64,000 nt of DNA from assembly GCF_024158745.1 (NCBI RefSeq), contig NZ_JAMZAW010000002.1:488774-552773 (forward strand), written 5' to 3'. This document shows positions 1-8,235 of this stretch, piece after piece. The translations under genes and the position numbers were made by a program. Source of the DNA: Paenibacillus tyrphae. GTDB taxonomy: Bacteria; Bacillota; Bacilli; Paenibacillales; NBRC-103111. Within the stretch, counting starts at the first letter, position 1. Every line of letters begins with the position of its first letter. Under the pieces are notes generated by a model. That model ran no database searches and was not told the DNA's origin. It was given only the letters and a program-made list of their open reading frames with translations.

Positions 1-532
1 AGCCTTCAGTCCCCGAGGAGAGCAGCACCTGTTCCTTGCGCCTTCTCCGCTTTTCCTTCCGCTTGCCGTCGTACCACTCCAGCAGCCATTTAATCGGATA
101 AAAGACGATAAGCCCCAAGACGGCCCCGTCGATGACCCCGCCGATAAACAGCTTCAAGTTGAATTTGATAAACGTATCGAGCCAATCCGGCAGCACGGTC
201 AATAAATGCCCCTTGATGCCGCGCGGAAGCACCCAGCCTCCCACTTGCCGATTCAGGAACGACATCGGGATGTAGATCACTTTGCCGAACACGAATCCGA
301 TCAAAGCCGCGGCCATGCTGGCCCGGAATACGTAGACCAGCGGAAAGATAAGAAAAAAAGCAAGCCCCGCCGTAGGCAGGGTAAACATTTCTATAAACAG
401 ACCGACGGAGAAGCCGAGCGCGACGATGGCCGGCCCTCCTTTGGCTCTTGTCAGCTGCAGATACTTGTATTTGAACCAACGTCCCACATTTCGAAGTTGA
501 AAAGGTTTTTTGCCTGTTGTCTGTTTGCCCAT
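1..532 (-). CDS. DUF2062 family membrane protein (3' end outside window)
   Basis: The minus-strand frame from an ATG at 530-532 stays open to the left edge, so at least 177 residues are present and the C-terminus is missing. A GGAAAGGGA ribosome binding site lies just upstream. The protein has a short basic N-terminus, hydrophobic stretches at about residues 33-60 and 63-90, a polar loop, a further hydrophobic segment at about 130-148, and a very basic tail (KRKEKRRRRKEQ). This matches the DUF2062 family of small membrane proteins, whose function is not established. The gene follows ispH with a 31-bp gap on the same strand and is probably cotranscribed with it. The family call rests on overall pattern recognition, without a search. 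Confidence 0.72.
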   Translation of the reverse strand, partial: MGKQTTGKKPFQLRNVGRWFKYKYLQLTRAKGGPAIVALGFSVGLFIEMFTLPTAGLAFFLIFPLVYVFRASMAAALIGFVFGKVIYIPMSFLNRQVGGWVLPRGIKGHLLTVLPDWLDTFIKFNLKLFIGGVIDGAVLGLIVFYPIKWLLEWYDGKRKEKRRRRKEQVLLSSGTEG

Positions 533-563
533 GACTGTATGTCCCTTTCCTTCCGTGAGCAGC

Positions 564-1517
564 CTACTCCGCGCTTGCTTTTTGCTTGGCGACCGGGATT
601 AAGCGGTCCATATTGACCGTGCGCCGCAGCTCCCAGGTCGCGGGATCGGCAGCATCGTATTGTTCCAGATACGCGATGACTTCCTTGGTGATCGGCGTGG
701 GCGTCGAGGCCCCGGAGGTGACGCCTACGCGGCGCACCGGCTTCAGCCACTCGGGGTTCAGCTCGGAAAGATCGGCGATGCGGTACGCCTTGACTCCCGC
801 GATCTCCTCGGACACTTGCGCAAGACGGTTCGAGTTGTTGCTTCGCGGGTCGCCGACGACGATAACGAGATCGGCCTCCTTCGCCTGCTCCGCGACCGCT
901 TCCTGCCTTACTTGGGTAGCAAGGCAAATCTCGTTATGAATTTCCGCTTGCGGGAACTTTTTCAGCAGCCGGTTCATGATGTGTTTGATATCCCACTGGC
1001 TCATTGTCGTCTGGTTCGTAATCAGGATACGCTCCGACGCCACATCAAGCTTGTCGATTTCTTCCGTATTCTCGATCAGATGCACGCGATCCGGCGCGAC
1101 GCCCACGGCGCCTTCCGGCTCGGGATGGCCTTTCTTGCCGATATAAATGATCGTATAGCCCTCGGCCGTCTTCTCGCGAATCAAATCATGCGTCTTCGTC
1201 ACGTCGGGGCACGTCGCGTCCACGACGGTCAAGCCCTTGTCGCGTGCTTTGCGGCGAACCTCGGGAGATACCCCGTGGGCGGTGAAAATCACCGTGCCCT
1301 TGTCCACCTGCTCCAAAATTTCCAGACGGTTCGGGCCGTCGAGCGTAATGACGCCTTCTTTTTCAAAATAGTCGGTGACATGCGCATTGTGCACGATCAT
1401 GCCTAAAATATATATGGGTCTCGGCAGATCCAAATTTTTGGCGGTCTGCATCGCCAGCGCCATCGCGTCGACGACGCCGTAGCAATAGCCGCGGGGAGAT
1501 ATTTTGATAACGTCCAT
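564..1517 (-). CDS. ispH: 4-hydroxy-3-methylbut-2-enyl diphosphate reductase
   Basis: IspH (LytB) catalyses the last step of the MEP isoprenoid pathway, reducing HMBPP to IPP and DMAPP with a [4Fe-4S] cluster in the cytosol. The 317-residue protein shows the three cluster cysteines in family context: Cys12 (GYCYGV), Cys103 (ATCPDVTK) and Cys198 (EICLATQ). It also has the conserved NQTT and GHPE motifs near residues 168 and 130. Length is normal for the family. It lies 39 bp downstream of the histidine kinase gene and 31 bp upstream of the DUF2062 gene on the same strand, with no terminator visible between them, so it may belong to that transcript. The ribosome binding site (AGGTG) is modest. 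Confidence 0.95.
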   Translation of the reverse strand: MDVIKISPRGYCYGVVDAMALAMQTAKNLDLPRPIYILGMIVHNAHVTDYFEKEGVITLDGPNRLEILEQVDKGTVIFTAHGVSPEVRRKARDKGLTVVDATCPDVTKTHDLIREKTAEGYTIIYIGKKGHPEPEGAVGVAPDRVHLIENTEEIDKLDVASERILITNQTTMSQWDIKHIMNRLLKKFPQAEIHNEICLATQVRQEAVAEQAKEADLVIVVGDPRSNNSNRLAQVSEEIAGVKAYRIADLSELNPEWLKPVRRVGVTSGASTPTPITKEVIAYLEQYDAADPATWELRRTVNMDRLIPVAKQKASAE

Positions 1518-1556
1518 GCTGCACCTGCCTGTCGAATTTTCTCGTTTATTCTTTCA

Positions 1557-3071
1557 TTATACCTGATTCCTCGGCTGGAGGGAATTGTCCTCGGCTTGCG
1601 GCGTCCGTCTGCTTAGTTCCGCTGCGATCGGCAACCAGATTATAAAGGTCGTTCCCTCGTCTTTCCGCGTCTTGACCTCGACGGAGCCCTGATGCTCGTC
1701 GATAATCCATTTGGCGATGGACAGACCCAGCCCCGTTCCGGACTTGCGGCCCCGCGACGGGTCCGCGCGGTAGAACCGCTCGAAAATATGCGGAATCTCG
1801 GATTTGTCCATCCCGATGCCCGTATCCTCGATCCGGATGCCGATCTGTCCGCCGTGCCTTAAGGTATCGAGCCGGACGTGGCCCTGCTCCGTATACTTGA
1901 ACGCATTTTCGAGGAAAATGAACAGCAGCTGTCTTAAATAATCTTCATTGCCGTAGACGTATACGCCCTCGACCGCCTTCGTCTGTCCGACGATCCATTC
2001 GGCCGTTTTCGGCAGCAGCTGCGCTTTCCGCGCGATCTCATCGAGCAGCGGCTGCAGCTCGACTTCGTCCTTGGTCATCTGGAACCCGGCGTCGGCGCGG
2101 GCCAGCGACAGCAGGTCGTTCACGAGCCGCGACATGCGCTCCGCTTCGCCCGAAATATCGTGCATCGCCTCCAGCGTCATCTCCATCTTCGCATGGTCCT
2201 GCTCTCCGGAGGTGAGTGCCGTTTGCTTCCATATTTTTTCCAGCAGCTCCATATTGCCGCGTATCGTCGTCAGAGGGGTACGCAGCTCGTGCGACGCATC
2301 CGACACGAACCGGCGCTGCGCGCCGTAAGCCTCTTCCAGTTCGGTATAAGCGTTCTGGAGCCGTCCGAGCATGCCGTTAATCGTCTGTGTCAGCTCGCCG
2401 ATCTCATCGTTCGGGCCGGTGTATTCGATCCGCTTGTCGAGGTCCACCCCTTTTTCGATCCGGTTCGTGGCCGTGATGACCTGCTCGATCGGCCGAAGCG
2501 CCTTGCGCGCGAGAAACCAGCCGACCGAAGCGGCAATCAGCACGCTGATCAGCCCGATCACCGTCAAAATCAGGCGCAGGAGCGCCAGTAAGCTCTCGTA
2601 CTGTTCAATCGAGTAAGCGGCCTGCATGACCCCCAATACGTTGCCAGTATACTGCTGAACGAGAGGTACATAATATACCATGAACGAGTAGCCCTGGATG
2701 CTCATCCTCTCGAACTGACACTGGTTGTTCAGTATGCATTTGACCTTCTCCTCGGTCATATTGGGAATTTTGATCCCCGTCTGTTCGGAGTCGGGCAACT
2801 CAATGATCTGCCACGTACTCAAACTTGTCACTTGGTAAAAGACGTTGTTCGTTTTCGGCAAGTCGCGAATGTTCGGAACGAGAACGAACTCCCCGTTTAT
2901 GATCTGAGGCTTGATACGGGAGGCTACGCCCCCTGCTTGCTGCTGGATTTCGGTCTTTAAGTTATCGTAGTAAAAATAATGCAAGAACAAGTAAAGTCCC
3001 AGCCCCAGCAGCAGCAGGGTTGCGGATAATATCGCCGTATACCAAAGGGTCAGGCGCAAGCGGATGGACAT
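1557..3071 (-). CDS. Sensor histidine kinase, CssS-like
   Basis: A membrane sensor kinase of 504 residues. Order: TM1 at about 9-32, an extracytoplasmic sensor domain of about 130 residues with two cysteines (112 and 118), TM2 at about 165-187, a HAMP linker, a HisKA domain with phospho-acceptor His261 in SHELRTPL, and a HATPase_c domain with N-box Asn389 and the DTGIGM and GTGLGL boxes. It starts 1 bp after the stop codon of the response regulator, so the pair is translationally linked. htrA lies just upstream on the same strand. In Bacillus subtilis the secretion-stress system CssRS controls htrA and htrB, so a CssS-like role is plausible, but this is inferred from position. Confidence 0.85.
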   Translation of the reverse strand: MSIRLRLTLWYTAILSATLLLLGLGLYLFLHYFYYDNLKTEIQQQAGGVASRIKPQIINGEFVLVPNIRDLPKTNNVFYQVTSLSTWQIIELPDSEQTGIKIPNMTEEKVKCILNNQCQFERMSIQGYSFMVYYVPLVQQYTGNVLGVMQAAYSIEQYESLLALLRLILTVIGLISVLIAASVGWFLARKALRPIEQVITATNRIEKGVDLDKRIEYTGPNDEIGELTQTINGMLGRLQNAYTELEEAYGAQRRFVSDASHELRTPLTTIRGNMELLEKIWKQTALTSGEQDHAKMEMTLEAMHDISGEAERMSRLVNDLLSLARADAGFQMTKDEVELQPLLDEIARKAQLLPKTAEWIVGQTKAVEGVYVYGNEDYLRQLLFIFLENAFKYTEQGHVRLDTLRHGGQIGIRIEDTGIGMDKSEIPHIFERFYRADPSRGRKSGTGLGLSIAKWIIDEHQGSVEVKTRKDEGTTFIIWLPIAAELSRRTPQAEDNSLQPRNQV

Positions 3072-3072
3072 G

Positions 3073-3765
3073 TCAGCCTTCCCCTCTCAGCACATAACCG
3101 GCGCCGCGAACGGTCTGAATCATCCGTTTGTGCCCATGCTCCTCCGTTTTTTGCCGTAAGAGAGCGATATAAACCTCCAGCACGTTCGATTCTCCGCTGT
3201 AATCATAGCCCCAAATTTTCTCCATAATAACGTCCCGCGAAAGCACCCTTCTCGGATTCTGCAAAAACAAGTGCAGCAGCTCGAATTCCTTAGTCGTCAG
3301 CTCGATGAGCTGCCCGCCGCGGTACACCTCGCGCGTATCCAGATCCATAAAGATGTCCTGGTACTGCAGCTTGTTGGAAGGCTGCTCCGTTTTGTCCGCC
3401 GCTTTGCGGCGCAGCAGAACGCGCACCCGGGCAAGCAGCTCCTCCAGTGCAAACGGCTTCACAAGATAGTCGTCCGCGCCGAGATCAAGCCCCTTCACCC
3501 GGTCGGACACCTCGTCCTTAGCCGTCAGCATGAGCACCGGCACGTCCGAGCCGCCTTCGCGAATACGGCGCACGACCTCCCAGCCGTCGAGCTGCGGCAT
3601 CATCACATCCAGGACGACCGTATCCGGTTCGTTCTCAAGAATTTGCTTTAACCCGTCCATCCCGTGGTTCGCCGTAAATACGGTGTATCCTTCGAACGCC
3701 AAACTCCGGCGCAGCATGGACGTAATTTTCTCATCGTCGTCAATCACTAGTATTTTCTCTCTCAT
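3073..3765 (-). CDS. OmpR-family response regulator, CssR-like
   Basis: A 230-residue DNA-binding response regulator, partner of the adjacent kinase. The receiver domain carries the acidic pocket (DDDEK, residues 9-13), phospho-acceptor Asp53 (VVLDVMMP) and the conserved Lys in LVKPF. The C-terminal half is a winged helix of the OmpR/PhoB type, ending in RGAGYVL. The gene ends 1 bp before the kinase start. Between it and htrA lies a terminator, so it probably also has its own promoter. A tandem 11-bp direct repeat in the htrA promoter (5569-5590) has the spacing expected for OmpR-type dimers and is a candidate binding site. Confidence 0.88.
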   Translation of the reverse strand: MREKILVIDDDEKITSMLRRSLAFEGYTVFTANHGMDGLKQILENEPDTVVLDVMMPQLDGWEVVRRIREGGSDVPVLMLTAKDEVSDRVKGLDLGADDYLVKPFALEELLARVRVLLRRKAADKTEQPSNKLQYQDIFMDLDTREVYRGGQLIELTTKEFELLHLFLQNPRRVLSRDVIMEKIWGYDYSGESNVLEVYIALLRQKTEEHGHKRMIQTVRGAGYVLRGEG

Positions 3766-3819
3766 AAAATCGTATCCACCCGCCCTTCTTACCTCTATTG
3801 TATCAAAATAATGAGGATT

Positions 3820-3872
3820 GCAAAAAAAAAGAAGCGGAGCTTTCGCTTGTCGTCCGCTCTGCTTCTTTTTTC
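3820..3872 (-). terminator. Rho-independent terminator after htrA
   Basis: Imperfect inverted arms GAAGCGGAGC and GCTCTGCTTC (one wobble pair) are followed, on the minus strand, by a run of nine T residues. It lies 10 bp after the htrA stop codon and separates htrA from the response regulator gene. Confidence 0.8.
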
Positions 3873-3881
3873 TTTATGGCA

Positions 3882-5486
3882 TTACTGTTGCTTCTGCGGG
3901 TCGATCGTGTTGCGGTCGCCGATCGTAATGTCAATGTTCTGCTTCTTGCCGTCACGCATGATGCCAAGCGTTACTTTATCGCCGGCCTTCAATTTTTTGA
4001 TGGCTGCGACGACCTCTTCGGAGGTTTTCATCTTGGTGCCGTTGACTTCGGTGATCACATCGTAAGGACGGATACCCGCTTTGAAGGCCGGGCTTTTGCG
4101 CTCGACTTCGGCAACGATCGCCCCTTCCGTATTTTCAAGCTTGAGCTCCGAGATCCAATCCTTATCGATATTTTGCATTTGCACACCGATGTACGGAACC
4201 GGTTCTTTCGGAATTTTCACGTTGTTTTTCAGGTTATCCAGTACCGCGGATATCGTGCTTGTCGGAATTGCGAAGCCGATGCCCTGTGCTTGCGCACTGA
4301 CGGCCGTATTGATACCGATGACTTCGCCGTTCAGATTCAGCAGCGGACCGCCGGAGTTCCCCGGGTTAATCGAAGCGTCCGTTTGCAGCAAATGTTTGTA
4401 TTGGCGCGTTCCGTTCTTATCCGGGATATCGATCGGACGCTCTTTGGCGCTCAGCACCCCGACGGTTACCGTATGATCGAAGCCGTACGGGTTCCCGATG
4501 GCTACTACCCAGTCGCCCACGTTCAAGCTGTCTGCGCTGCCGATCGGCAGTGTCGGGAATTCTTGGCCGTTTTCCGGTTCGATCTTCAGCGCGGCCAAGT
4601 CGAGATCGTAGTCGTTGCCCAGCAATTGGGCTTTATACGACTTCTCGCTGCCGTTGGAATTTACTTTTACCCAAATTTCATCCGCACCGTCAATCACGTG
4701 CTCGTTGGTCAAGATGTAGCCGGTCTTCTCGAAAATAAAGCCGGTCCCCATCCCGCCTGGCTGCAGTTGGCCTTCGTTGCCTTTAGGCTGCTGCTGACGG
4801 CTGCCGCCGAAATCGTCGCCGAAAAATTGGCGGAAGAACGGGTCGTCGTACAGCGGATTGCTGGAGCGTCCCGTGCTTTTCGTTTTGACTTTCGTCTCGA
4901 TCTTAACGACCGCCGGACTTGCCTGCTGCACGATCCCAGAAATATTCGTCGGACGGGCCAAGTCAAGCGAGGAAGGCTTCACGTTTCCGTTATTATTGGC
5001 TGCCTGCGCCGGTGCAGCCGCCGAGCTCTGGTTGCTGTTTCCGGTCATAATGCCTTTCGCGCCGGTGAACAGGTTCATTTTGTCCGAGGCGAACATCAGC
5101 GCGCCGACCACGACTACACCGGCCATAAACGCGGCGAACATGCTGCGGAAGCCGCTCGACTTCTTCGGTACCGCGCCGAGCTGCCAGTTCCCCATCGGGC
5201 CTTGCTGCTGTTCCCCGGAGTTAAAGCCGTACGTGCGAATCGGTTTCGGCGGCGTTACTTCCACCGGGGCGGAGCCTTGACTGTCGCTGACCGTCGTATC
5301 CGAAGTGCCGGATTTGTAAGGACCGTAGGAAAAGTAATGAGAGCTTTGCTCACGGCTCGCTGCCGCTTCCTCTCCTCCGGCCGTTTGCCGGTTGTTCCCG
5401 TCGGACTCGCTATGCTTCAACTCGTCGTTCGGGCGACGATAAAGATCGTTTGCGTTGTTGTTATTATTGTTATTGTTGTGATCCAT
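3882..5486 (-). CDS. htrA: HtrA/DegP-like membrane-anchored serine protease
   Basis: A 534-residue trypsin-like quality-control protease acting at the outer face of the membrane on misfolded secreted proteins. The N-terminal 110 residues are polar and low-complexity, beginning with a run of eight asparagines. A single anchor helix follows at about 114-133. The protease domain has the triad His263 (TNEHVID), Asp296 (DLDLAAL) and Ser378 (NPGNSGGP). A PDZ domain covers about 435-525. This is the architecture of Bacillales HtrA/HtrB. The gene lies upstream of the response regulator/kinase pair on the same strand, which fits secretion-stress control. Its promoter region contains a tandem direct repeat at the -35 region. 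Confidence 0.93.
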   Translation of the reverse strand: MDHNNNNNNNNANDLYRRPNDELKHSESDGNNRQTAGGEEAAASREQSSHYFSYGPYKSGTSDTTVSDSQGSAPVEVTPPKPIRTYGFNSGEQQQGPMGNWQLGAVPKKSSGFRSMFAAFMAGVVVVGALMFASDKMNLFTGAKGIMTGNSNQSSAAAPAQAANNNGNVKPSSLDLARPTNISGIVQQASPAVVKIETKVKTKSTGRSSNPLYDDPFFRQFFGDDFGGSRQQQPKGNEGQLQPGGMGTGFIFEKTGYILTNEHVIDGADEIWVKVNSNGSEKSYKAQLLGNDYDLDLAALKIEPENGQEFPTLPIGSADSLNVGDWVVAIGNPYGFDHTVTVGVLSAKERPIDIPDKNGTRQYKHLLQTDASINPGNSGGPLLNLNGEVIGINTAVSAQAQGIGFAIPTSTISAVLDNLKNNVKIPKEPVPYIGVQMQNIDKDWISELKLENTEGAIVAEVERKSPAFKAGIRPYDVITEVNGTKMKTSEEVVAAIKKLKAGDKVTLGIMRDGKKQNIDITIGDRNTIDPQKQQ

Positions 5487-5550
5487 CAGAAAAACCTCCG
5501 TTTCGTATAAGGCTTCAGGATGATTGCTTTCTTGCCTTGCTGTTCATGTC

Positions 5551-5590
5551 TTTATATTGCACGTGCAACCTTAAAGAAACCTTAAAGAAA
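5551..5590 (-). promoter_or_regulatory. htrA promoter with tandem 11-bp repeat and palindrome
   Basis: On the minus strand two perfect adjacent copies of TTTCTTTAAGG (5580-5590 and 5569-5579) are followed by the 12-bp palindrome TTGCACGTGCAA (5557-5568) and a TATAAA -10 hexamer (5551-5556). The -35 position (5574-5579, TTTCTT) is poor and lies inside the second repeat. A weak -35 overlapped by a tandem repeat with one-helical-turn spacing is typical of promoters activated by OmpR-type regulators. The adjacent response regulator is the obvious candidate. Confidence 0.55.
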
Positions 5591-5635
5591 AATAAAATGG
5601 AGGTAAAATAAGAGAGGGCAACCCCCTAAGAAGAG

Positions 5636-6187
5636 CAACCCCCTAAATCCCCCTTAGTAAGGGGGACCCCAGGGGCTGCGCCCCTGGACCCGCAAGGTTG
5701 TCTGGGGAGGGAGTGCGCCACATTTTTGTTACTATAGATGAAGGAACGCGTCTATCCGGCGAGCCACGACTCGCCGGATACGCTTACATTTTGGCGCGGC
5801 AAAGTCCCGCGCAGCCGTGCGCTGACTGGAAGCGAGGACGGGCCTCGACCGCCGTTAGGCTGGTCGGGACCGGACAGTCGCGGTCCTTGCACCGGCGTAT
5901 TCGCTAGTGCTGGTGCGCCGCATGGAAGCGAGGACGGGCCTCGACCGCCGTCAGGCTGGTCGGGTCCGGACAGTCGCGGTCCTTGCACCGACGTATCACT
6001 AGTGCTGGTGCGCCGTATGGAAGCGAGGACGCACGCTGCCGGCCGTCAGGCCAGGCGCGGGCGGACAGTCGCGGTCCTTGCACCGACGATCCGATTATGG
6101 CGACGCTCCCCCTCCCCCGACAACCTTTCGTCGTCCAGGGAGCGAAACCCCTGGGGTCCCCCTTACTAAGGGGGATTTAGGGGGTTG
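5636..6187. mobile_element. Non-coding element with 40-bp terminal inverted repeats (MITE-like)
   Basis: The ends at 5636-5688 and 6134-6187 are inverted copies with the outer 40 bases identical (CAACCCCCTAAATCCCCC and onward). Each end carries its own hairpins, for example CCCCCTTA-G-TAAGGGGG. The interior holds three head-to-tail copies of a 95-96-bp GC-rich unit starting at 5827, 5923 and 6018; the last is shorter and diverged. A partial copy of the end sequence (GCAACCCCCTAAG) precedes the element at 5619-5631. Interior open frames shift between repeats and look non-coding. The right end reaches into yugN and provides its stop codon. No transposase is encoded, so any movement would depend on a protein in trans. 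Confidence 0.6.
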
Positions 6188-6593
6188 TAAACCCACTTTC
6201 GATCTCCCGCAGCAACGAAGCTGCCCGACCTACCCACTTGTCCTCCACGCTGCCGTCTTTATCGAGCGGCTCCTGAAACTGATCCATTAACGCTCCATAA
6301 GTGCGAGCCTGTGCCTCTTGATCCAATCCTTCATTATAAACATGCTTGAGTACAAACGGGGTCCCGATTCGGACAAAAGCGTCCGTAGAATCCGTATCTC
6401 CGTCCAGTACGCCGCTTGTGACTTCAAACGGGATGCGCAGCCACACTTTATGCCCCTCATCCAAATAGCGGTCAAAGGAACCGTGCTCATAATCCCAGTT
6501 GCCGCCCAATGTGAACTCATGCTCGTGCAAATAGCTTCGCACATGTTCAAAAGGCTCTTCCCGCCCTTGCAAAGTCGAATCTAAAGGAACCAT
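6177..6593 (-). CDS. YugN-like family protein
   Basis: A 138-residue cytosolic protein resembling Bacillus YugN, a conserved family of unknown function; the GGNWDYEHGSFD motif around residues 35-46 is characteristic. The start chosen is the ATG at 6593, eight bases after a GGAGG; an in-frame TTG lies 15 bp upstream but would overlap the ribosome binding site. The last residues (TTP) and the TAA stop (6177-6179) are encoded by the terminal inverted repeat of the neighbouring element. The original C-terminus may therefore have been replaced when the element inserted. No operon partner is evident; the divergent neighbour is the ammonium transporter. Confidence 0.72.
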   Translation of the reverse strand: MVPLDSTLQGREEPFEHVRSYLHEHEFTLGGNWDYEHGSFDRYLDEGHKVWLRIPFEVTSGVLDGDTDSTDAFVRIGTPFVLKHVYNEGLDQEAQARTYGALMDQFQEPLDKDGSVEDKWVGRAASLLREIESGFTTP

Positions 6594-6679
6594 CGGCATC
6601 TCCTCCAAATCATGATCGCTGCAACAAAGTCACGCTTAGCATGTACCCGACCAAGTAAAATTATGCCCATCAAGGAGGA

Positions 6680-6740
6680 TATAAGAAGTTCTTACGATAA
6701 ACATCCGAATATCAACCATCATATGTAAGAATATCTTACG
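6680..6740 (+). promoter_or_regulatory. Two GlnR/TnrA-like operator boxes
   Basis: TATAA-N7-TTACG at 6680-6696 and TGTAA-N7-TTACG at 6724-6740 both fit the known GlnR/TnrA consensus TGTNA-N7-TNACA with one or two mismatches. Their centres are 44 bp apart, about four helical turns. They sit near -52 and -96 relative to the start expected from the downstream promoter, matching an activator position. Nitrogen control of an ammonium transporter by TnrA or GlnR is established in Bacillales. Confidence 0.7.
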
Positions 6741-6747
6741 TAATTCG

Positions 6748-6777
6748 TTGACATAAATTCCACGCGAATCGTATAAT
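6748..6777 (+). promoter_or_regulatory. SigA-type promoter of amt
   Basis: A perfect TTGACA (6748-6753) and a perfect TATAAT (6772-6777) are separated by 18 bp, about 60 bp ahead of the amt start codon. GlnR/TnrA-like boxes lie directly upstream. Confidence 0.8.
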
Positions 6778-6836
6778 GAGAAGCAAAATAATCGCTTTAT
6801 ACGTTATTAAGCACCTTCTGAAAGGAGATAGCCTTG

Positions 6837-8135
6837 ATGGATTTGAATACGCTCGCGAGCGGATTAGATACAATTTGGGTTGTACTTAGCGCTGCGATGA
6901 TTCTGCTGATGGAAGGCGGTTTCGCCTTGCTGGAAGCGGGATTCGTACGGCAAAAGAATGCCGTCAGCATCATCATGAAAGTCTTTGTCGACATTACGTT
7001 CGGCGCATTGATCTTTTTCTTCTTCGGCTTTGCGCTGATGTACGGAAAAGATGCCGGCGGGCTCATCGGAACGACCGGCTTTATGATGGGAGGAGACTTG
7101 ACACACATTAACCTCACCATCACGCATGATACGTATTGGCTGTTTCAATGTGCGTTCGTCATCGCCGTCATTTCGATCGTTTCCGGCGCGGTAGCCGAAC
7201 GAATCAATTTCCACGCTTATATTTTGTTCACCGTTGCCATGACCGGCTTGATTTACCCGGTTGCCGGACATTGGATTTGGGCCGTAGGCGGTTGGCTTGG
7301 CAGTCTCGGGATGATCGACTTTGCGGGCTCGGCGGTCATCCACGCCCTCGGAGGCTTTGCCGCTCTGGCCGCCGCCATCGTCATCGGACCGCGAATCGGC
7401 AAATTTACGGAGAACGGCACGGCTAACATCGTCCCTCCTTCCAATCTTCCGCTCGCATCGGTCGGAGCCTTCATCCTTTGGTTCGGCTGGTTCGGCTTCA
7501 ACTCGGGCAGCACGCTCAGCGCAACCAACGGGTCCATCGGACACATCGCGGTAACGACGATGCTAGCGGCAGCCTCAGGAGGAGCGGCTTGCATCCTGTT
7601 TACGATGCTGCGCTATCGCAAATCGGACCCGCCAATGGTCATTAACGGCTCGTTGGCCGGACTGGTCGGCATCACCGCTGGCTGCGCCTTCGTCAGTGAC
7701 GAGGCGGCGATTCTGATCGGCGCCGTTTGCGGCATCGCGATGGTGTTCGCGACGGAATTTCTAGAATCCAAACGGATCGACGACCCGGTCGGAGCGTTTG
7801 CCGTCCACGGAGTCAGCGGAAGTATCGGAACGCTGGCCGTCGGTTTATTCGCGCAACCGGAGTTGGCCGGGAAGGTAGGGCAAGGCTACAGCGGTTTGTT
7901 TTACGGAGGAGGGTTTTTGCTGCTTGGCGTTCAAGCGCTTGGACTAGTAACCGTCATGATTTGGGGGTTCGCGACGACTTGGATTGCTTTCAAGCTGATT
8001 AACCGACTCGTTCCTGTCCGCGTCAGCCGGGATGAAGAGCTTGTCGGTCTGGACGTCGGAATCCACGGCGTACCGGCCTACAGCCAAGAGCACGACTTTA
8101 TTGAATTGAACCAATTGACGCTGGATAAAAGATAG
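6837..8135 (+). CDS. amtB: Ammonium transporter Amt
   Basis: A polytopic inner-membrane ammonium channel of 432 residues with about eleven hydrophobic helices, starting almost immediately with TM1 and without a cleavable signal. Family landmarks include FALLEAGFVR and the two pore histidines in AVIHALGG (about residue 165) and FAVHGVSG (about 320). The ATG at 6837 is chosen because AAAGGAGA ends eight bases upstream; an in-frame TTG directly precedes it at 6834. No glnK/nrgB gene follows; a bidirectional terminator closes the unit. Upstream GlnR/TnrA-like boxes indicate induction under nitrogen limitation. Confidence 0.95.
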   Translation: MDLNTLASGLDTIWVVLSAAMILLMEGGFALLEAGFVRQKNAVSIIMKVFVDITFGALIFFFFGFALMYGKDAGGLIGTTGFMMGGDLTHINLTITHDTYWLFQCAFVIAVISIVSGAVAERINFHAYILFTVAMTGLIYPVAGHWIWAVGGWLGSLGMIDFAGSAVIHALGGFAALAAAIVIGPRIGKFTENGTANIVPPSNLPLASVGAFILWFGWFGFNSGSTLSATNGSIGHIAVTTMLAAASGGAACILFTMLRYRKSDPPMVINGSLAGLVGITAGCAFVSDEAAILIGAVCGIAMVFATEFLESKRIDDPVGAFAVHGVSGSIGTLAVGLFAQPELAGKVGQGYSGLFYGGGFLLLGVQALGLVTVMIWGFATTWIAFKLINRLVPVRVSRDEELVGLDVGIHGVPAYSQEHDFIELNQLTLDKR

Positions 8136-8183
8136 TATTCTGCCTACGCAATCCTTTCATACCCAAGCTACAAAGAAACAGAA

Positions 8184-8215
8184 GAAGCCGCTCCACAAAT
8201 TTCCGGAACGGCTTC
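8184..8215. terminator. Bidirectional terminator between amt and oppC
   Basis: Arms GAAGCCG and CGGCTTC, extended by CTCC/GGAA pairs, with T-rich flanks on both strands. It lies between the convergent amt and peptide-transporter operons. Confidence 0.75.
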
Positions 8216-8235
8216 TTTCCTTTACGCTCATTATT

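Noticed and set aside
3798..5510. Long plus-strand frame of 570 codons opposite htrA
   Set aside because: It mirrors the htrA frame in GC-rich DNA, lacks a ribosome binding site and shows no recognisable domain; htrA itself has a full catalytic triad.
5827..6088. Possible CRISPR array
   Set aside because: Units are 95-96 bp and continuous with no unique spacers; only three copies, so this is a plain tandem repeat.
5738..6169. Overlapping open frames through the tandem repeats
   Set aside because: They arise from the 95-bp repeats and shift frame between copies; no ribosome binding site or protein similarity.
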